From positions 1-41,551 of the forward strand of contig CALWAR010000085.1 in the NCBI GenBank assembly GCA_944375765.1: 41,551 bases of DNA, given 5' to 3'. The notes beneath the pieces are model-generated. The model was not told the DNA's origin, made no database searches, and worked only from the letters and a program-made list of their open reading frames with translations. Each line of letters begins with the position of its first letter. Within the stretch, counting starts at the first letter, position 1. Shown piece after piece: positions 1-8,143 of this stretch. Position numbers and translations under genes: made by a program. Source of the DNA: an uncultured Mediterraneibacter sp. (GTDB lineage Bacteria; Bacillota; Clostridia; Lachnospirales; Lachnospiraceae).

Positions 1-1
1 G

Positions 2-133
2 AGCAAAGATAATCTCAATGCGGCATATCTGCAAGTCGTCAGAAACAAAGGAGCGGCGGGAATAGACGGAATGACCGTGGAAGAACTCGGTCCGTACCTT
101 TCGGAAAACGGCGAAAACATCAGGGAAGGGTAA
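2..133 (+). pseudogene. Group II intron reverse transcriptase/maturase, N-terminal fragment
   Basis: An open frame entering from the window edge reads SKDNLNAAYLQVVRNKGAAG then IDGMTVEEL and ends in a TAA after 44 codons. The run [15 protein letters not shown] is the characteristic start of the reverse transcriptase domain of LtrA-type group II intron maturases, which are normally more than 400 residues long. Everything after the first RT block (the fingers/palm with the YxDD catalytic motif, the maturase domain X and the endonuclease domain) is missing, so this is an inactive relic. It is followed within two bases by a type III restriction gene fragment in another frame, so an internal deletion or recombination has joined the two. 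The true 5' end lies outside the window. Confidence 0.8.
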
Positions 134-134
134 G

Positions 135-500
135 ATGATTAACTCCAAGGTTGGTAGGAAAGAAACGACTTCTGATGATGTAAGCGCATATGAACTGATT
201 ATGAAGAATAAGGAACTACTTCTGGATCGGGATCCGAAGAAGTCACCGGTACGTTTCATCTTCTCACATTCCGCCCTGCGCGAAGGCTGGGATAATCCGA
301 ATGTATTTCAGATCTGTACGTTGAAGCAGAGTAGTAGCGATGTCCGTAAGCGTCAGGAAGTAGGTCGTGGACTTCGCCTTTGTGTTAATCAGAACGGTGA
401 GCGTATGGATGTTAATGCTCTGGGTAACGACGTTCATAATGTGAATGTGCTTACGGTTATTGCAAGCGAAAGCTATGATTCTTTTGCTAAAGGATTGTAG
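135..500 (+). pseudogene. Type III restriction enzyme Res subunit, helicase fragment ending at an in-frame amber codon
   Basis: This frame encodes the C-terminal half of the SF2 helicase motor of a type III restriction endonuclease. [20 protein letters not shown] corresponds to helicase motif V and QEVGRGLRL to motif VI with its arginine finger. A complete Res subunit is about 900-1000 residues. Here the N-terminal helicase lobe with Walker A and DEAD-type motifs is absent, because homology begins right at the junction with the group II intron relic. No convincing ribosome binding site precedes the ATG at 135. The frame stops at TAG (498-500), but the same frame continues with Res sequence directly afterwards, so the TAG looks like a CAG to TAG nonsense change. 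No mod methylase gene is visible. Very probably non-functional. Confidence 0.8.
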
Positions 501-506
501 ACTGAA

Positions 507-1736
507 ATGGCAGAGGCTGTTGCTGACAGACCGAAGGCAGTTACAAGAGATCTTTTTGTGGATAAGCTGGTTAAGGATGATCAGGGCAATGAAATCCTGA
601 TTACGAGTGATATAGCATCAGCAATTCATTTTGATCTGATTGTGAATGGCTACATCAATAAGCTGGGAGAACTTACCGATAAATACTATGAAGATAAGTT
701 GAATAGTAATATTAAGGTGGCCGAAGAAGCAAAGGATTTTGCTTCCGGAGTCATAGAGATCATTGATTCTATCTATGACAGTAAAGCAATGCAGCCTGAG
801 AATGCTCGTAGCAATAATGTAGAGTTACAAGTGGAAGATGAAAAACTGAACAGTAAAGAGTTTAAAGCACTATGGTCGAAGATTAATGCTAAGTCCGTTT
901 ATGTTGTAGATTTTGATACGGACGAGCTGATCCGGAAGTCAATTGCATCTCTGGATTCTAAGCTGCGTGTTGCGAAGATCTATTTCCGAGTTGAGACAGG
1001 TGTGATGGATTCCATCAAATCTAAAGAAGACCTGATTGCTGGAGCTTCATTTGTGAAAGAAGAGTCCGGAAGTTACGGAGTATCGGTTGCCGCCAATTCC
1101 AATGTGAAATATGATTTGATCGGTAAACTGGTAGATGAAACCGGACTTACACGCAAGGCGATTATAGCAATTCTTCAGGGGATCCAGCCTGCAGTGTTTG
1201 ATCAATTCAAGGACAATCCGGAAGAATTCATATCGAAAGCGGCTCAGTTGATAAATGACCAGAAAGCAATGGCGATTATTGAACATATTACCTATGATGT
1301 TTTGGATGAACAGTACGGTACGGATATCTTTACGGATCCGACAATCAAGGGCAAACTGGGCGTTAATGCAATGAAGGTAAAGAAGCACCTGTTTGACCAC
1401 ATTGTGTATGATTCGTCCAATGAGCGAGATTTTGCTACTAATCTGGATACCAACACCGATGTTGCCGTATATGTAAAGCTACCAGATGGATTTTATATTT
1501 CAACTCCAGTCGGTCATTATAATCCGGACTGGGCAATTGCATTTTATGAAAGCAGCGTGAAGCATATTTACTTCGTGGCAGAGACAAAGGGATCTATGAA
1601 TTCCATGCAGCTAAGGCTGATTGAAGAATCGAAGGTTCATTGTGCACGAGAGCACTTTAAGGCTATCTCCAACGGCAATGTTGTCTATGACGTAGTGGAC
1701 AGCTATACGTCGCTGATGGAGAAAGTGATGAAGTAG
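507..1736 (+). pseudogene. Type III restriction enzyme Res subunit, C-terminal endonuclease part
   Basis: This is the in-frame continuation of the Res fragment after the amber codon at 498-500, 409 residues from the first ATG. It carries the linker region and, near the C-terminus, the nuclease signature of type III Res proteins: GHYNPDWAIAF followed about 20 residues later by FVAETKG. The Asp of NPDW and the E-x-K of AETKG match a PD-(D/E)xK active site. The nuclease residues are intact, but without the helicase lobe and Mod subunit it should not act as a restriction enzyme. The ATG at 507 has no good Shine-Dalgarno sequence, so separate translation is doubtful. Codon use is more AT-rich than the housekeeping genes from aroE onward, which fits transfer of the module. 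Confidence 0.8.
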
Positions 1737-1783
1737 ACATAATTATAGGAGGAGGCTTGTATTATAAAAAGAGCCTGTGAATA

Positions 1784-2060
1784 ATGGTTAATAGCACTGA
1801 AAAGATCTTGAGCGCTTACTGTATTTCATGCTCTGTCCCCACTTTGCACGGAAACATTGAATTAGATGTGTCCGGCGCGCTGGTTACAGTGATAATTCCC
1901 GGAGCTGCGGCTTCCCTGATCAGAGTGTAAAAGGTGTTAGATCAGAAAACATCCCTGGCAGACAGAGAGCGGGTAAAAGATGATCAGTTGATCCAAATTC
2001 TGAGGATCTGGTGCAGTTCAATAAGATTACGATATGCCTCGGCAGCTACACACAGTCGGG
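1784..2060 (+). pseudogene. Possible IS66-type transposon accessory gene relics
   Basis: The 460 bases between the Res fragment and aroE hold no intact gene. A 48-codon frame from ATG 1784 to TAA 1930 contains LHGNIELDVSGALVTVIIPG, which resembles the C-terminal tail of IS66 TnpA-type (orf1) proteins. A second frame near 2002-2060 reads DLVQFNKITICLGSYTQ, which resembles the start of IS66 TnpB (typically ...KIYIxCGYTDLRxGIDGL). The order orfA-tail then orfB-start is that of IS66 elements, but the match is short, the frames are broken and no terminal repeats were seen. It could also be unrelated noncoding DNA. Confidence 0.3.
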
Positions 2061-2109
2061 GCCTGACCGGACGTTATTTTTTGTCAATTCATATTAACGC
2101 TTTAAAGCA

Positions 2110-2138
2110 TTGAAGAGCCGATCGATCTATGATATACT
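2110..2138 (+). promoter_or_regulatory. Predicted sigma-A promoter of aroE
   Basis: TTGAAG (2110-2115) and TATACT (2133-2138) are separated by 17 bases, placing transcription start near 2145, about 50 bases before the aroE start codon. A GGAGG ribosome binding site sits at 2183-2187. Confidence 0.65.
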
Positions 2139-2196
2139 ATACATGCATTTTAGTCTGGATCAACAGATGAGACAATAGATTTGGAGGCATAATGAC

Positions 2197-3075
2197 ATGG
2201 AAGAAAGAATCACCGGACACACGAAACTCTACGCACTGATCGGCTCTCCGGTAGGGCACTCCGGCTCACCGGCGATGCAGAACTACAGCTTTCAGAGACT
2301 TGGCATCGACGCGGCGTATCTGGCGTTTGACATACCGCTGGACAAGACGAAAGACGCTCTTGACTCTTTCAGGACGCTCCGCGCGGGCGGATTCAATGTG
2401 ACCATGCCGTGCAAGACAGCGGTGGCGCAGCTTGTAGACAGGCTGTCACCGGCGGCGGAGCTGGTAGGTGCTTGTAACACAGTCGTTGTGGAGGAGGACG
2501 GCACTATGACCGGCCATATCACGGACGGAGTTGGATTTGTACGGAATCTCAAAGAACATGGAGTGGAGATCACCGGAAAGAAGATCGTACTTCTCGGAAC
2601 GGGAGGCGCGGCTACGGCGATCGCAGTGCAGGCGGCGCTTGACGGTGTAGATCAGATCGCCATCTTTAATCAGAAAGATGAGTTTTACGCTAATGGCGAG
2701 AAGACAGTGGAGAAGATCAGGAATGCTGTTCCGAATATCGGGGAAGTCTATATCGAAGATCTCGGCAACAAAGAACTTTTGAAAAAAGTGATCGCAGAAA
2801 GTGATATCCTCATCAATGCGACACGCGCAGGCATGAGTCCTCTGGACGATGTGCTCCCTGTGCCTGCCGGATATCTCCACAAAGACTTGGCCGTGGCGGA
2901 CGTCGTGTACAACCCGAGAGAGACACTGCTTATAAAAAAAGCAAAAGAGGCAGGATGCCGCGCCGCGGTAGGCGGGATCGGGATGCTGCTCTGGCAGGGG
3001 GCGGAGGCGTTCCGGCTTTTTACAGGAAAAGAGATGCCTGCATATGAAGTGATGGAAAAATTTTTCAACGAATAA
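2197..3075 (+). CDS. aroE: Shikimate dehydrogenase (NADP+)
   Basis: A 292-residue protein of the shikimate/quinate dehydrogenase family, which reduces 3-dehydroshikimate to shikimate in chorismate and aromatic amino acid synthesis. The substrate-binding block GSPVGHSGSPAMQN is at residues 17-30. NVTMPCK holds the catalytic lysine (His is commoner than Cys before it). The conserved Asp lies in GHITDGVGF, the nucleotide loop is LGTGGAATA, and the C-terminal GGIGMLLWQGAEAF matches the family. Length is slightly above the usual 270-290. The start is set by TTGGAGG ten bases upstream; an overlapping ATG at 2192 is in another frame. It is transcribed alone from its own promoter, not with other aro genes, so it may belong to the YdiB-like shikimate/quinate subgroup, which sequence alone cannot decide. 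Confidence 0.93.
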   Translation: MEERITGHTKLYALIGSPVGHSGSPAMQNYSFQRLGIDAAYLAFDIPLDKTKDALDSFRTLRAGGFNVTMPCKTAVAQLVDRLSPAAELVGACNTVVVEEDGTMTGHITDGVGFVRNLKEHGVEITGKKIVLLGTGGAATAIAVQAALDGVDQIAIFNQKDEFYANGEKTVEKIRNAVPNIGEVYIEDLGNKELLKKVIAESDILINATRAGMSPLDDVLPVPAGYLHKDLAVADVVYNPRETLLIKKAKEAGCRAAVGGIGMLLWQGAEAFRLFTGKEMPAYEVMEKFFNE

Positions 3076-3121
3076 GTCAGATAAGAAGTATGACGAGCGT
3101 AAAAAGCAGATAAAGAAGCTG

Positions 3122-3140
3122 TCGGTTAATACCGATTTTT
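3122..3140 (+). terminator. Weak intrinsic terminator after aroE
   Basis: TCGGT-TAAT-ACCGA forms a 5-bp stem followed directly by TTTTT, 46 bases after the aroE stop. The stem is short, so efficiency is uncertain. Confidence 0.4.
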
Positions 3141-3160
3141 AACCCCTGGCAGGCAGAGAG

Positions 3161-3215
3161 GAGATAATCCTGCAAAATTCAGATTTTTTTAGCCGGAATT
3201 CTGCAGGATCATCTC
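3161..3215 (-). terminator. 20-bp stem-loop between convergent aroE and the histidine kinase gene
   Basis: Arms 3161-3180 and 3196-3215 pair over 20 positions around a 15-base loop. As minus-strand RNA all 20 positions pair (two are G-U). As plus-strand RNA those two become A-C mismatches. The hairpin therefore appears selected in the minus-strand transcript, so it probably ends the regulator/ABC operon. There is no U-tract directly after the stem, so it may act as an mRNA 3' stabiliser rather than a classic terminator. Confidence 0.45.
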
Positions 3216-3247
3216 TTCGTGTTCTATGTCCGGAGAAAGAGATAAAA

Positions 3248-4135
3248 TCAAAAATATATTTTTATAAAGAAAACCTGATGGTCTAACTCTGCCCGGATTT
3301 CCCCATGCATCCTCTCTGTAAATTCTTTTGCGATCGAAAGTCCGAGGCCGCTGGAGGTCCTGCTCCTGGCTGTATCTGCCTTATAAAAGCGTTCAAACAC
3401 TTTTTCCGGATCGATCTTCTCAGGATCTTTCACTCCATTCCAGATCTGGATCAGGCATTTTCCATCTTTTTCATCCAATGATATCCCTATCCCGTTTGTC
3501 CCGTGATCGAGAGCATTTTTTATCACATTCTGGAACACTCTCTGGAGAGCCGAATCATTTCCTTCGATATATAATAACTGATCCGTTACGTGGATATCCG
3601 GTTCGATCCCCTGTACCGTCCATTCATCATAATAAGAAAAAATGGTCTGTTTCAGAACCTGATTCACGCAGCAGCGTTTCAGCTCCAGATGATAGCTTTC
3701 ATTTTTCAGCCTGGTAAACAGGAAAAGTTCTTCGAGCATATCTTTGAGACTGTGGATGCGTTCCTGTATGATATCCATATAGTGTTTCTGTTCTTCTGCG
3801 TCATCACACTCCTCCAGCAGTTGAAAATAGCCGTCCAGAGAAGTCAGAGGGGTACGGATATCATGGGAAAGATTCGTATAAGTATTGGAGATCATCTGCT
3901 CTTTTTCCAGATATTTTTTGTGTTCTTTTTTGCGGTTCATCAACAACTGGTTCAGTATCTCCATCAGTTCTTTCAGGCCGCAAAATCCCGTATCGCCCGT
4001 AATAAGCATATTGCTGTCATTTTTCAAAAGAAACGACAACTGGCGGCAGATGTCACGCACCTGCCGCTGGTATTTCCACAGAATAAGTAATTGGACTATG
4101 ATTACTGCTATCAGAAAACAAACGAGTGTCTTCAA
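3248..4135 (-). CDS. Sensor histidine kinase of an ABC-transporter-linked two-component system
   Basis: A 295-residue membrane kinase. One N-terminal transmembrane helix (about residues 4-20) is followed by a short cytoplasmic linker, the dimerisation/phosphoacceptor block SHDIRTPLTSLDGY (His near residue 95) and a GHKL ATPase domain: the N box NVIKNALDHG, a G1-type segment and the G2 box SSGLGLSIAKEF. There is almost no extracellular sensor loop, as in small intramembrane-sensing kinases of Firmicutes that work with peptide-antibiotic ABC transporters. It is the last gene of a minus-strand operon, beginning one base after the permease stop. The start codon is TTG at 4133-4135, so translational coupling is likely. 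It should phosphorylate the OmpR-type regulator encoded at the head of the operon. The ligand is unknown. Confidence 0.87.
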   Translation of the reverse strand: MKTLVCFLIAVIIVQLLILWKYQRQVRDICRQLSFLLKNDSNMLITGDTGFCGLKELMEILNQLLMNRKKEHKKYLEKEQMISNTYTNLSHDIRTPLTSLDGYFQLLEECDDAEEQKHYMDIIQERIHSLKDMLEELFLFTRLKNESYHLELKRCCVNQVLKQTIFSYYDEWTVQGIEPDIHVTDQLLYIEGNDSALQRVFQNVIKNALDHGTNGIGISLDEKDGKCLIQIWNGVKDPEKIDPEKVFERFYKADTARSRTSSGLGLSIAKEFTERMHGEIRAELDHQVFFIKIYF

Positions 4136-4136
4136 T

Positions 4137-5000
4137 TTATATATCTCTCTTTCTGAATATCTGACCGGACAGAACTGTCACTGCCAGTCCGAAAACGACC
4201 GCGATGACCAGCGCTCTGACATATCCTTCAACAGTCGGCGTCATTTCCAGAAGCGCCATCCGCCCCGTTACCGTGTACCGGATCATGTTGAAACCTTCGA
4301 TCCCCAGTTTCTCTATAACTCTGTCGACCGCGCTGTAGAGGATCGACATTATATTCATACAGCAGAAAACGGCGAATATCATACTGAACAGCTTGCTCCG
4401 GGTAATAAGCGCGACGGCCATACAGATCAGAAGCAGCGCATAGTGGAGCATTGTCTGCGTTGCCAGATATGCAGCCATATCTTTCAGCGGGCCCATGTGG
4501 AGTTCCCCGAAGCAGACTGCCTGGGCTGCTGTCTGTACCACAAGGTAAAAAAGCATTGTCAGGGCTGTGTAGAGAAACAGAGCAACAGCTTTTGACACTA
4601 CCAGATTCCCCCTGTTTTTCATCTGCCCGCCGATGTTTTTGATATACCCGCTGCTAAGATCCGAAGTGGAAAACAGGACGGCAAAGATCACCATGAATAA
4701 GGCGATAAATTTTCCGTGAAGATTGCCATAGACCTGGTCATATACAGTCACCATTTCCCCCGGCCGGGTAGGAATTGTAACATTCATTCCCAGAATGACC
4801 GGTTCCTCATCTGAACTGATCTCCTGCTCATATATCTGGGGATTCTCTTTGATCTGTTCATTCATCATGTCATAGTCGAGCACAGACATCGATGTGGTGA
4901 AAAAAGTTGCCGCTGCCAGTATGATTCCGATCACATAGAAACTTTTCATCCGGAACATCCGGTACAGATCCATTTTGATACAATTAAGCATTTGCAACAC
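4137..5000 (-). CDS. ABC-2 type transporter permease (lantibiotic/bacitracin export type)
   Basis: A 287-residue integral membrane protein with about six predicted transmembrane segments: one near residues 20-37, a soluble segment of roughly 60 residues, then five hydrophobic stretches from residue about 95 to 275. The soluble loop between helices 1 and 2 faces outward, as in BcrB/SpaE/NisE-like permeases of the ABC-2 family. The start ATG lies inside the 3' end of the ATPase gene (17-base overlap), which is typical of an ATPase/permease pair. With the ATPase it should form a two-subunit exporter or immunity pump for a peptide or antibiotic. The substrate cannot be inferred. It sits between the ATPase and the histidine kinase in one transcription unit. 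Confidence 0.83.
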   Translation of the reverse strand: MLQMLNCIKMDLYRMFRMKSFYVIGIILAAATFFTTSMSVLDYDMMNEQIKENPQIYEQEISSDEEPVILGMNVTIPTRPGEMVTVYDQVYGNLHGKFIALFMVIFAVLFSTSDLSSGYIKNIGGQMKNRGNLVVSKAVALFLYTALTMLFYLVVQTAAQAVCFGELHMGPLKDMAAYLATQTMLHYALLLICMAVALITRSKLFSMIFAVFCCMNIMSILYSAVDRVIEKLGIEGFNMIRYTVTGRMALLEMTPTVEGYVRALVIAVVFGLAVTVLSGQIFRKRDI

Positions 5001-5901
5001 CTCCTGTCAGATTCAGAAAATAGGATTCCAGTTCTTCGCTTGTTATGGTAATTCCCCTGACCGGAATACCGGCTTTGGAAAGTTCCATATTCAGCATGGC
5101 GCTCTCGCCTAATCTCTCATAGATCTGTATGTGCGTTTTATCCGTCACCTGATACCGGGTAAATCCCTGCCTGTCTAGAACGGGGATGGCATTCTCCGGC
5201 TCATCCAGCGTGATCTCTATCCTCTCGCTGCACCGGCGCATCAGTTCTTCTCTTGTAAGTTCCTCAAGGAGGGCTCCGTTATGGATGATCCCGTAATGTG
5301 TGGCGATCTTGGACAGTTCCTCTAAAATATGGCTGGAGATCAGGATCGTCATATTTCGTTCCTGCTGAAGCCGTTGGAGAGTGTCCCGCACCTCCGCGAT
5401 CCCCTGAGGATCCAGACCGTTTATAGGTTCGTCCAGGACCAGAAGATCGGGTTCTCCGACCAGTGCAAGCCCGACGCCAAGCCTCTGCTTCATCCCCAGT
5501 GAAAAATGCTTTGTTTTCTTTTTCCTGGTATCCGCAAGTCCTACCGTATCCAGAATATCCTCAATATATCCTTTTTTGTGAATGCCGCAGAACAGACACT
5601 TAGTCTTCAGATTCTCATATGCAGTCATATTTTCATAGAGCCCCGGCGCTTCGATCAGACATCCGATCCTGGAACGCATCTGTTCCAGTTTTCTTCCTTT
5701 ATAACCGAAGATTTCAATTTCGCCTTCTGTGGGGCTGGACAGCCCGCTGATCATCTTCAGACAGGTTGTCTTTCCCGCTCCGTTTCTTCCGATAAATCCG
5801 TAAATAGCTCCTTTCGATATATGAAGATCTACATGATCTACCGCATTGTGATGGCCGAACCGCTTCGTCAGCCCTCTTGTGCAAAGTAAATATTCACTCA
5901 A
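4984..5901 (-). CDS. ABC transporter ATP-binding protein (BcrA/lantibiotic export type)
   Basis: An ATPase subunit with Walker A GRNGAGKTT, Q-loop region, signature FSLGMKQRLG, Walker B LLVLDEP and switch His in ISSHILEEL, followed by the roughly 80-residue C-terminal extension typical of BcrA-like exporters. The longest frame reaches 5952, but AAAGGAG at 5911-5917 is nine bases upstream of TTG 5901, whereas it abuts the ATG at 5910. The TTG is therefore the better start and gives 305 residues beginning MSEYLLCTRGLTKRFG. ATG 5910 is the alternative. It overlaps the permease gene by 17 bases and powers that exporter. Confidence 0.88.
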   Translation of the reverse strand: MSEYLLCTRGLTKRFGHHNAVDHVDLHISKGAIYGFIGRNGAGKTTCLKMISGLSSPTEGEIEIFGYKGRKLEQMRSRIGCLIEAPGLYENMTAYENLKTKCLFCGIHKKGYIEDILDTVGLADTRKKKTKHFSLGMKQRLGVGLALVGEPDLLVLDEPINGLDPQGIAEVRDTLQRLQQERNMTILISSHILEELSKIATHYGIIHNGALLEELTREELMRRCSERIEITLDEPENAIPVLDRQGFTRYQVTDKTHIQIYERLGESAMLNMELSKAGIPVRGITITSEELESYFLNLTGGVANA

Positions 5902-5987
5902 GTCTTTCATCTCCTTTTTCGTTTCTGATGCTATCTTACCGGAATAGTCCAAATAAAAAGCAAATCAAAAGTAAAAAAAGAGTAAAG

Positions 5988-6674
5988 CTATGCGTGAAGA
6001 CGGTATCCGATCCCCCAGACTGTCTCTATATATTCATCTGCTGTCACAGATTTTATTTTCTTCCGGATATTGCTGATATGTACGTCCAGAGTCTTTGTCT
6101 CCCCCATATAGGGTTCGTCCCAGGCGTAGGAGAAGATATCCTCTTTGCTGAAAACCTGTTTCGGATGGCTGACCAGAAGTTCCAGTATGGCAAACTCCTG
6201 TTTCGTGATCTTCGGGATCTCTTTCCCCTCGATCCTGACCTGATAAGTCGTTTTATCCAGCACCAGATTTCGATATGTCATCTGCCTGTTTTCCGTTTCC
6301 CTGCCCGCATGGCGGAGCTGAACCTGGATCCTCGCAATCACTTCCGGGATTTCAAAAGGTTTTGTGATATAATCGTCTGCTCCCTGTGTGAGCATTCCGA
6401 TCTTTTCGTCCAGACTGTCTTTTGCCGTTAAGGCGATCACCGGAAGATTTCCCCTTTCCCGGATGTGCTTTAGCACTTCTTCTCCGGGAATCCCCGGCAG
6501 CATAAGGTCCAGAAGTACAAGAGCAATCGAATCCTCCATCTGCAGGATCAGCTGCGCCTCTGTCCCGGAGAAAGCCTGGAGGACTTTATAGCCGGCTTTT
6601 TCCAGAGCTGTTTTTAGAAGATGATTGATATTTGTATCATCCTCAACAATCATGATAGTGATCTGATTATTCAT
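5988..6674 (-). CDS. OmpR/PhoB-family response regulator
   Basis: A 228-residue regulator. The receiver domain has the acidic pair in MIVEDD, the phosphorylated Asp in LVLLDLMLP and the Thr/Lys pair in ALTAKDS. The C-terminal winged helix has the recognition region TLDVHISNIRKKI and ends VWGIGYRLHA, as in OmpR/PhoB proteins. The start is taken at the ATG at 6674 (MNNQITIMIVEDD), preceded by AGGTG with a six-base gap; the upstream GTG has no ribosome binding site. It is the first gene of the minus-strand operon with the ABC exporter and histidine kinase. It probably activates this operon, possibly through the inverted repeat directly upstream at 6684-6726. Confidence 0.92.
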   Translation of the reverse strand: MNNQITIMIVEDDTNINHLLKTALEKAGYKVLQAFSGTEAQLILQMEDSIALVLLDLMLPGIPGEEVLKHIRERGNLPVIALTAKDSLDEKIGMLTQGADDYITKPFEIPEVIARIQVQLRHAGRETENRQMTYRNLVLDKTTYQVRIEGKEIPKITKQEFAILELLVSHPKQVFSKEDIFSYAWDEPYMGETKTLDVHISNIRKKIKSVTADEYIETVWGIGYRLHA

Positions 6675-6683
6675 TACTCTCAC

Positions 6684-6726
6684 CTGTAATATGATTTTGG
6701 GTTAATAAGAAATTTATATATTACAG
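6684..6726. promoter_or_regulatory. Inverted repeat upstream of the response regulator gene (candidate operator)
   Basis: CTGTAATAT (6684-6692) and ATATTACAG (6718-6726) are perfect 9-base inverted copies separated by 25 AT-rich bases, in the 61-base gap between the end of murF and the response regulator start. The arms could be regulator half-sites or form a hairpin that separates murF from the operon. No clear -35/-10 pair was found. Confidence 0.4.
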
Positions 6727-6735
6727 TCTCTTTAT

Positions 6736-8115
6736 CTATGCGGTGATCTGTTCCACGATCTCGGAAAACTCCATCCCATGGGACGCTTTGACAAGGACAG
6801 TGTCTTTTTCTTTCAGGATATCTCCTAAATGTCTGAAGAAATCAGCCTTTGTGTCAAAGTGCCGGATCTGTATTGACAAGCCGCTCTCCTCAGCGGTCTT
6901 TTCTGCGCCGCGGGCAGTTTCCCTGCTCAGTTCCCCGATGCAGACGAGAACGTCGATTCCCTTGCGGGCGGCATGAGCGCCTACGCTGTAATGCATCTTT
7001 TCACTGTCAGGACCGAGCTCGAACATGTCGCCGAGTATCGCGACAGTCCTTGTGTCGGCACAGGCAAGGACGTCGAGAGAGGACCTGACAGACGCAGGAT
7101 TTGCATTGTAGCAGTCGTCGATGACAGTATAATGTTTCCCCTCGATCAGATTGTTGCGTCCCGCGATCGGAACATTCGTCCGAATCCCGTCGGCGATCCC
7201 CCTGTCTGTCATGCCAAGCGCATATCCGACGGCAGTCGCTGCCAGTGCGTTGGATACCATGTGATCCCCGGGGATGGAGATATGCACGTCAAAAGAGGAG
7301 GACGGTGTGACGAACCGTGCATCGGTCCCTTTCAGACCGCGGCTTTCTATATGCTCCGCATGATACGGGCACGACGCATCAAGCCCGAAATATACGGGGG
7401 AGACGCCGTTCTTCGGACAGTAACCACGCAGCTTGTCATCGTCTCCGTTCAGGATGATCGTGCCGTCAGGATTCATATAGTCGAACATCTCAGTCTTTGC
7501 TTTCAGGATACCGTCTCTGGAGCCAAGAGTCTCGATGTGCGCCACGCCGATATTGGTTATGACGCAGACGTCAGGGCGCGCGATCTTTGCGAGACGAGTC
7601 ATCTCGCCGAAATCACTGATACCCATCTCCAGTACTGCCACCTCGTGTTTTTCGCGTATATTGAACACCGTGAGGGGAAGTCCGATCTCATTGTTGAAAT
7701 TGCCCTCTGTCTTAAGCACGCGATAGCGCTGAGAAAGGACAGAAGCGATCATCTCTTTCGTGCTTGTCTTCCCTGCACTTCCGGAGACGCCGACCACCTT
7801 GATATCCAGCGAGCGGCGATAATGCTCCGCGATATCTTTGAGCGCCTGCGTGCATGAAGCTACGCGGATATACGGATAGTCCGTATCCCCGAGATCCTGC
7901 TCGGACACGGAGCAGAGTGCGCCCTTTTCCATCACCTGCGGGATGAATGTGTGACCGTCGACTCTTGCTCCTTTGACAGCGACGAAGAGAGAGTCTTTTT
8001 CTGCTTTACGGCTGTCGATGACAACACCGGATACCTCGAGGGAAGCCAGGGAAAGATCGCCGTGGTAAGTGCCGCCGCAGGACGCTGCTATCTCGCGCAA
8101 TGACATATGTTTCAT
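6736..8115 (-). CDS. murF: UDP-N-acetylmuramoyl-tripeptide--D-alanyl-D-alanine ligase
   Basis: A 459-residue Mur ligase that adds the D-Ala-D-Ala dipeptide to the UDP-MurNAc tripeptide in the cytoplasm, the last cytosolic step of peptidoglycan precursor synthesis. Features are an N-terminal UDP-binding domain with VVIDSRKAEKDSLFVAVKG, the ATP loop SGSAGKTST (residues 111-119), TEGNFNNEIGLPLT, the VLEMGISDFGEM block, AATAVGYALGM, and the C-terminal-domain DDCYNANPASVRSSLDVL and ILGDMFELG typical of MurF. The start ATG is preceded by AAAGGA. It lies directly downstream of ddl, which makes its dipeptide substrate, so the two are co-transcribed. Confidence 0.95.
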   Translation of the reverse strand: MKHMSLREIAASCGGTYHGDLSLASLEVSGVVIDSRKAEKDSLFVAVKGARVDGHTFIPQVMEKGALCSVSEQDLGDTDYPYIRVASCTQALKDIAEHYRRSLDIKVVGVSGSAGKTSTKEMIASVLSQRYRVLKTEGNFNNEIGLPLTVFNIREKHEVAVLEMGISDFGEMTRLAKIARPDVCVITNIGVAHIETLGSRDGILKAKTEMFDYMNPDGTIILNGDDDKLRGYCPKNGVSPVYFGLDASCPYHAEHIESRGLKGTDARFVTPSSSFDVHISIPGDHMVSNALAATAVGYALGMTDRGIADGIRTNVPIAGRNNLIEGKHYTVIDDCYNANPASVRSSLDVLACADTRTVAILGDMFELGPDSEKMHYSVGAHAARKGIDVLVCIGELSRETARGAEKTAEESGLSIQIRHFDTKADFFRHLGDILKEKDTVLVKASHGMEFSEIVEQITA

Positions 8116-8143
8116 ACAGTACGTTCCTTTCTTTCTGTAAGAT

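Noticed and set aside
1953..3160. Near-identical 17-base direct repeat flanking aroE (1953-1969 and 3144-3160, one mismatch)
   Set aside because: A 17-mer with one mismatch is expected by chance about this often in a 41-kb window; no other sign of insertion was seen.
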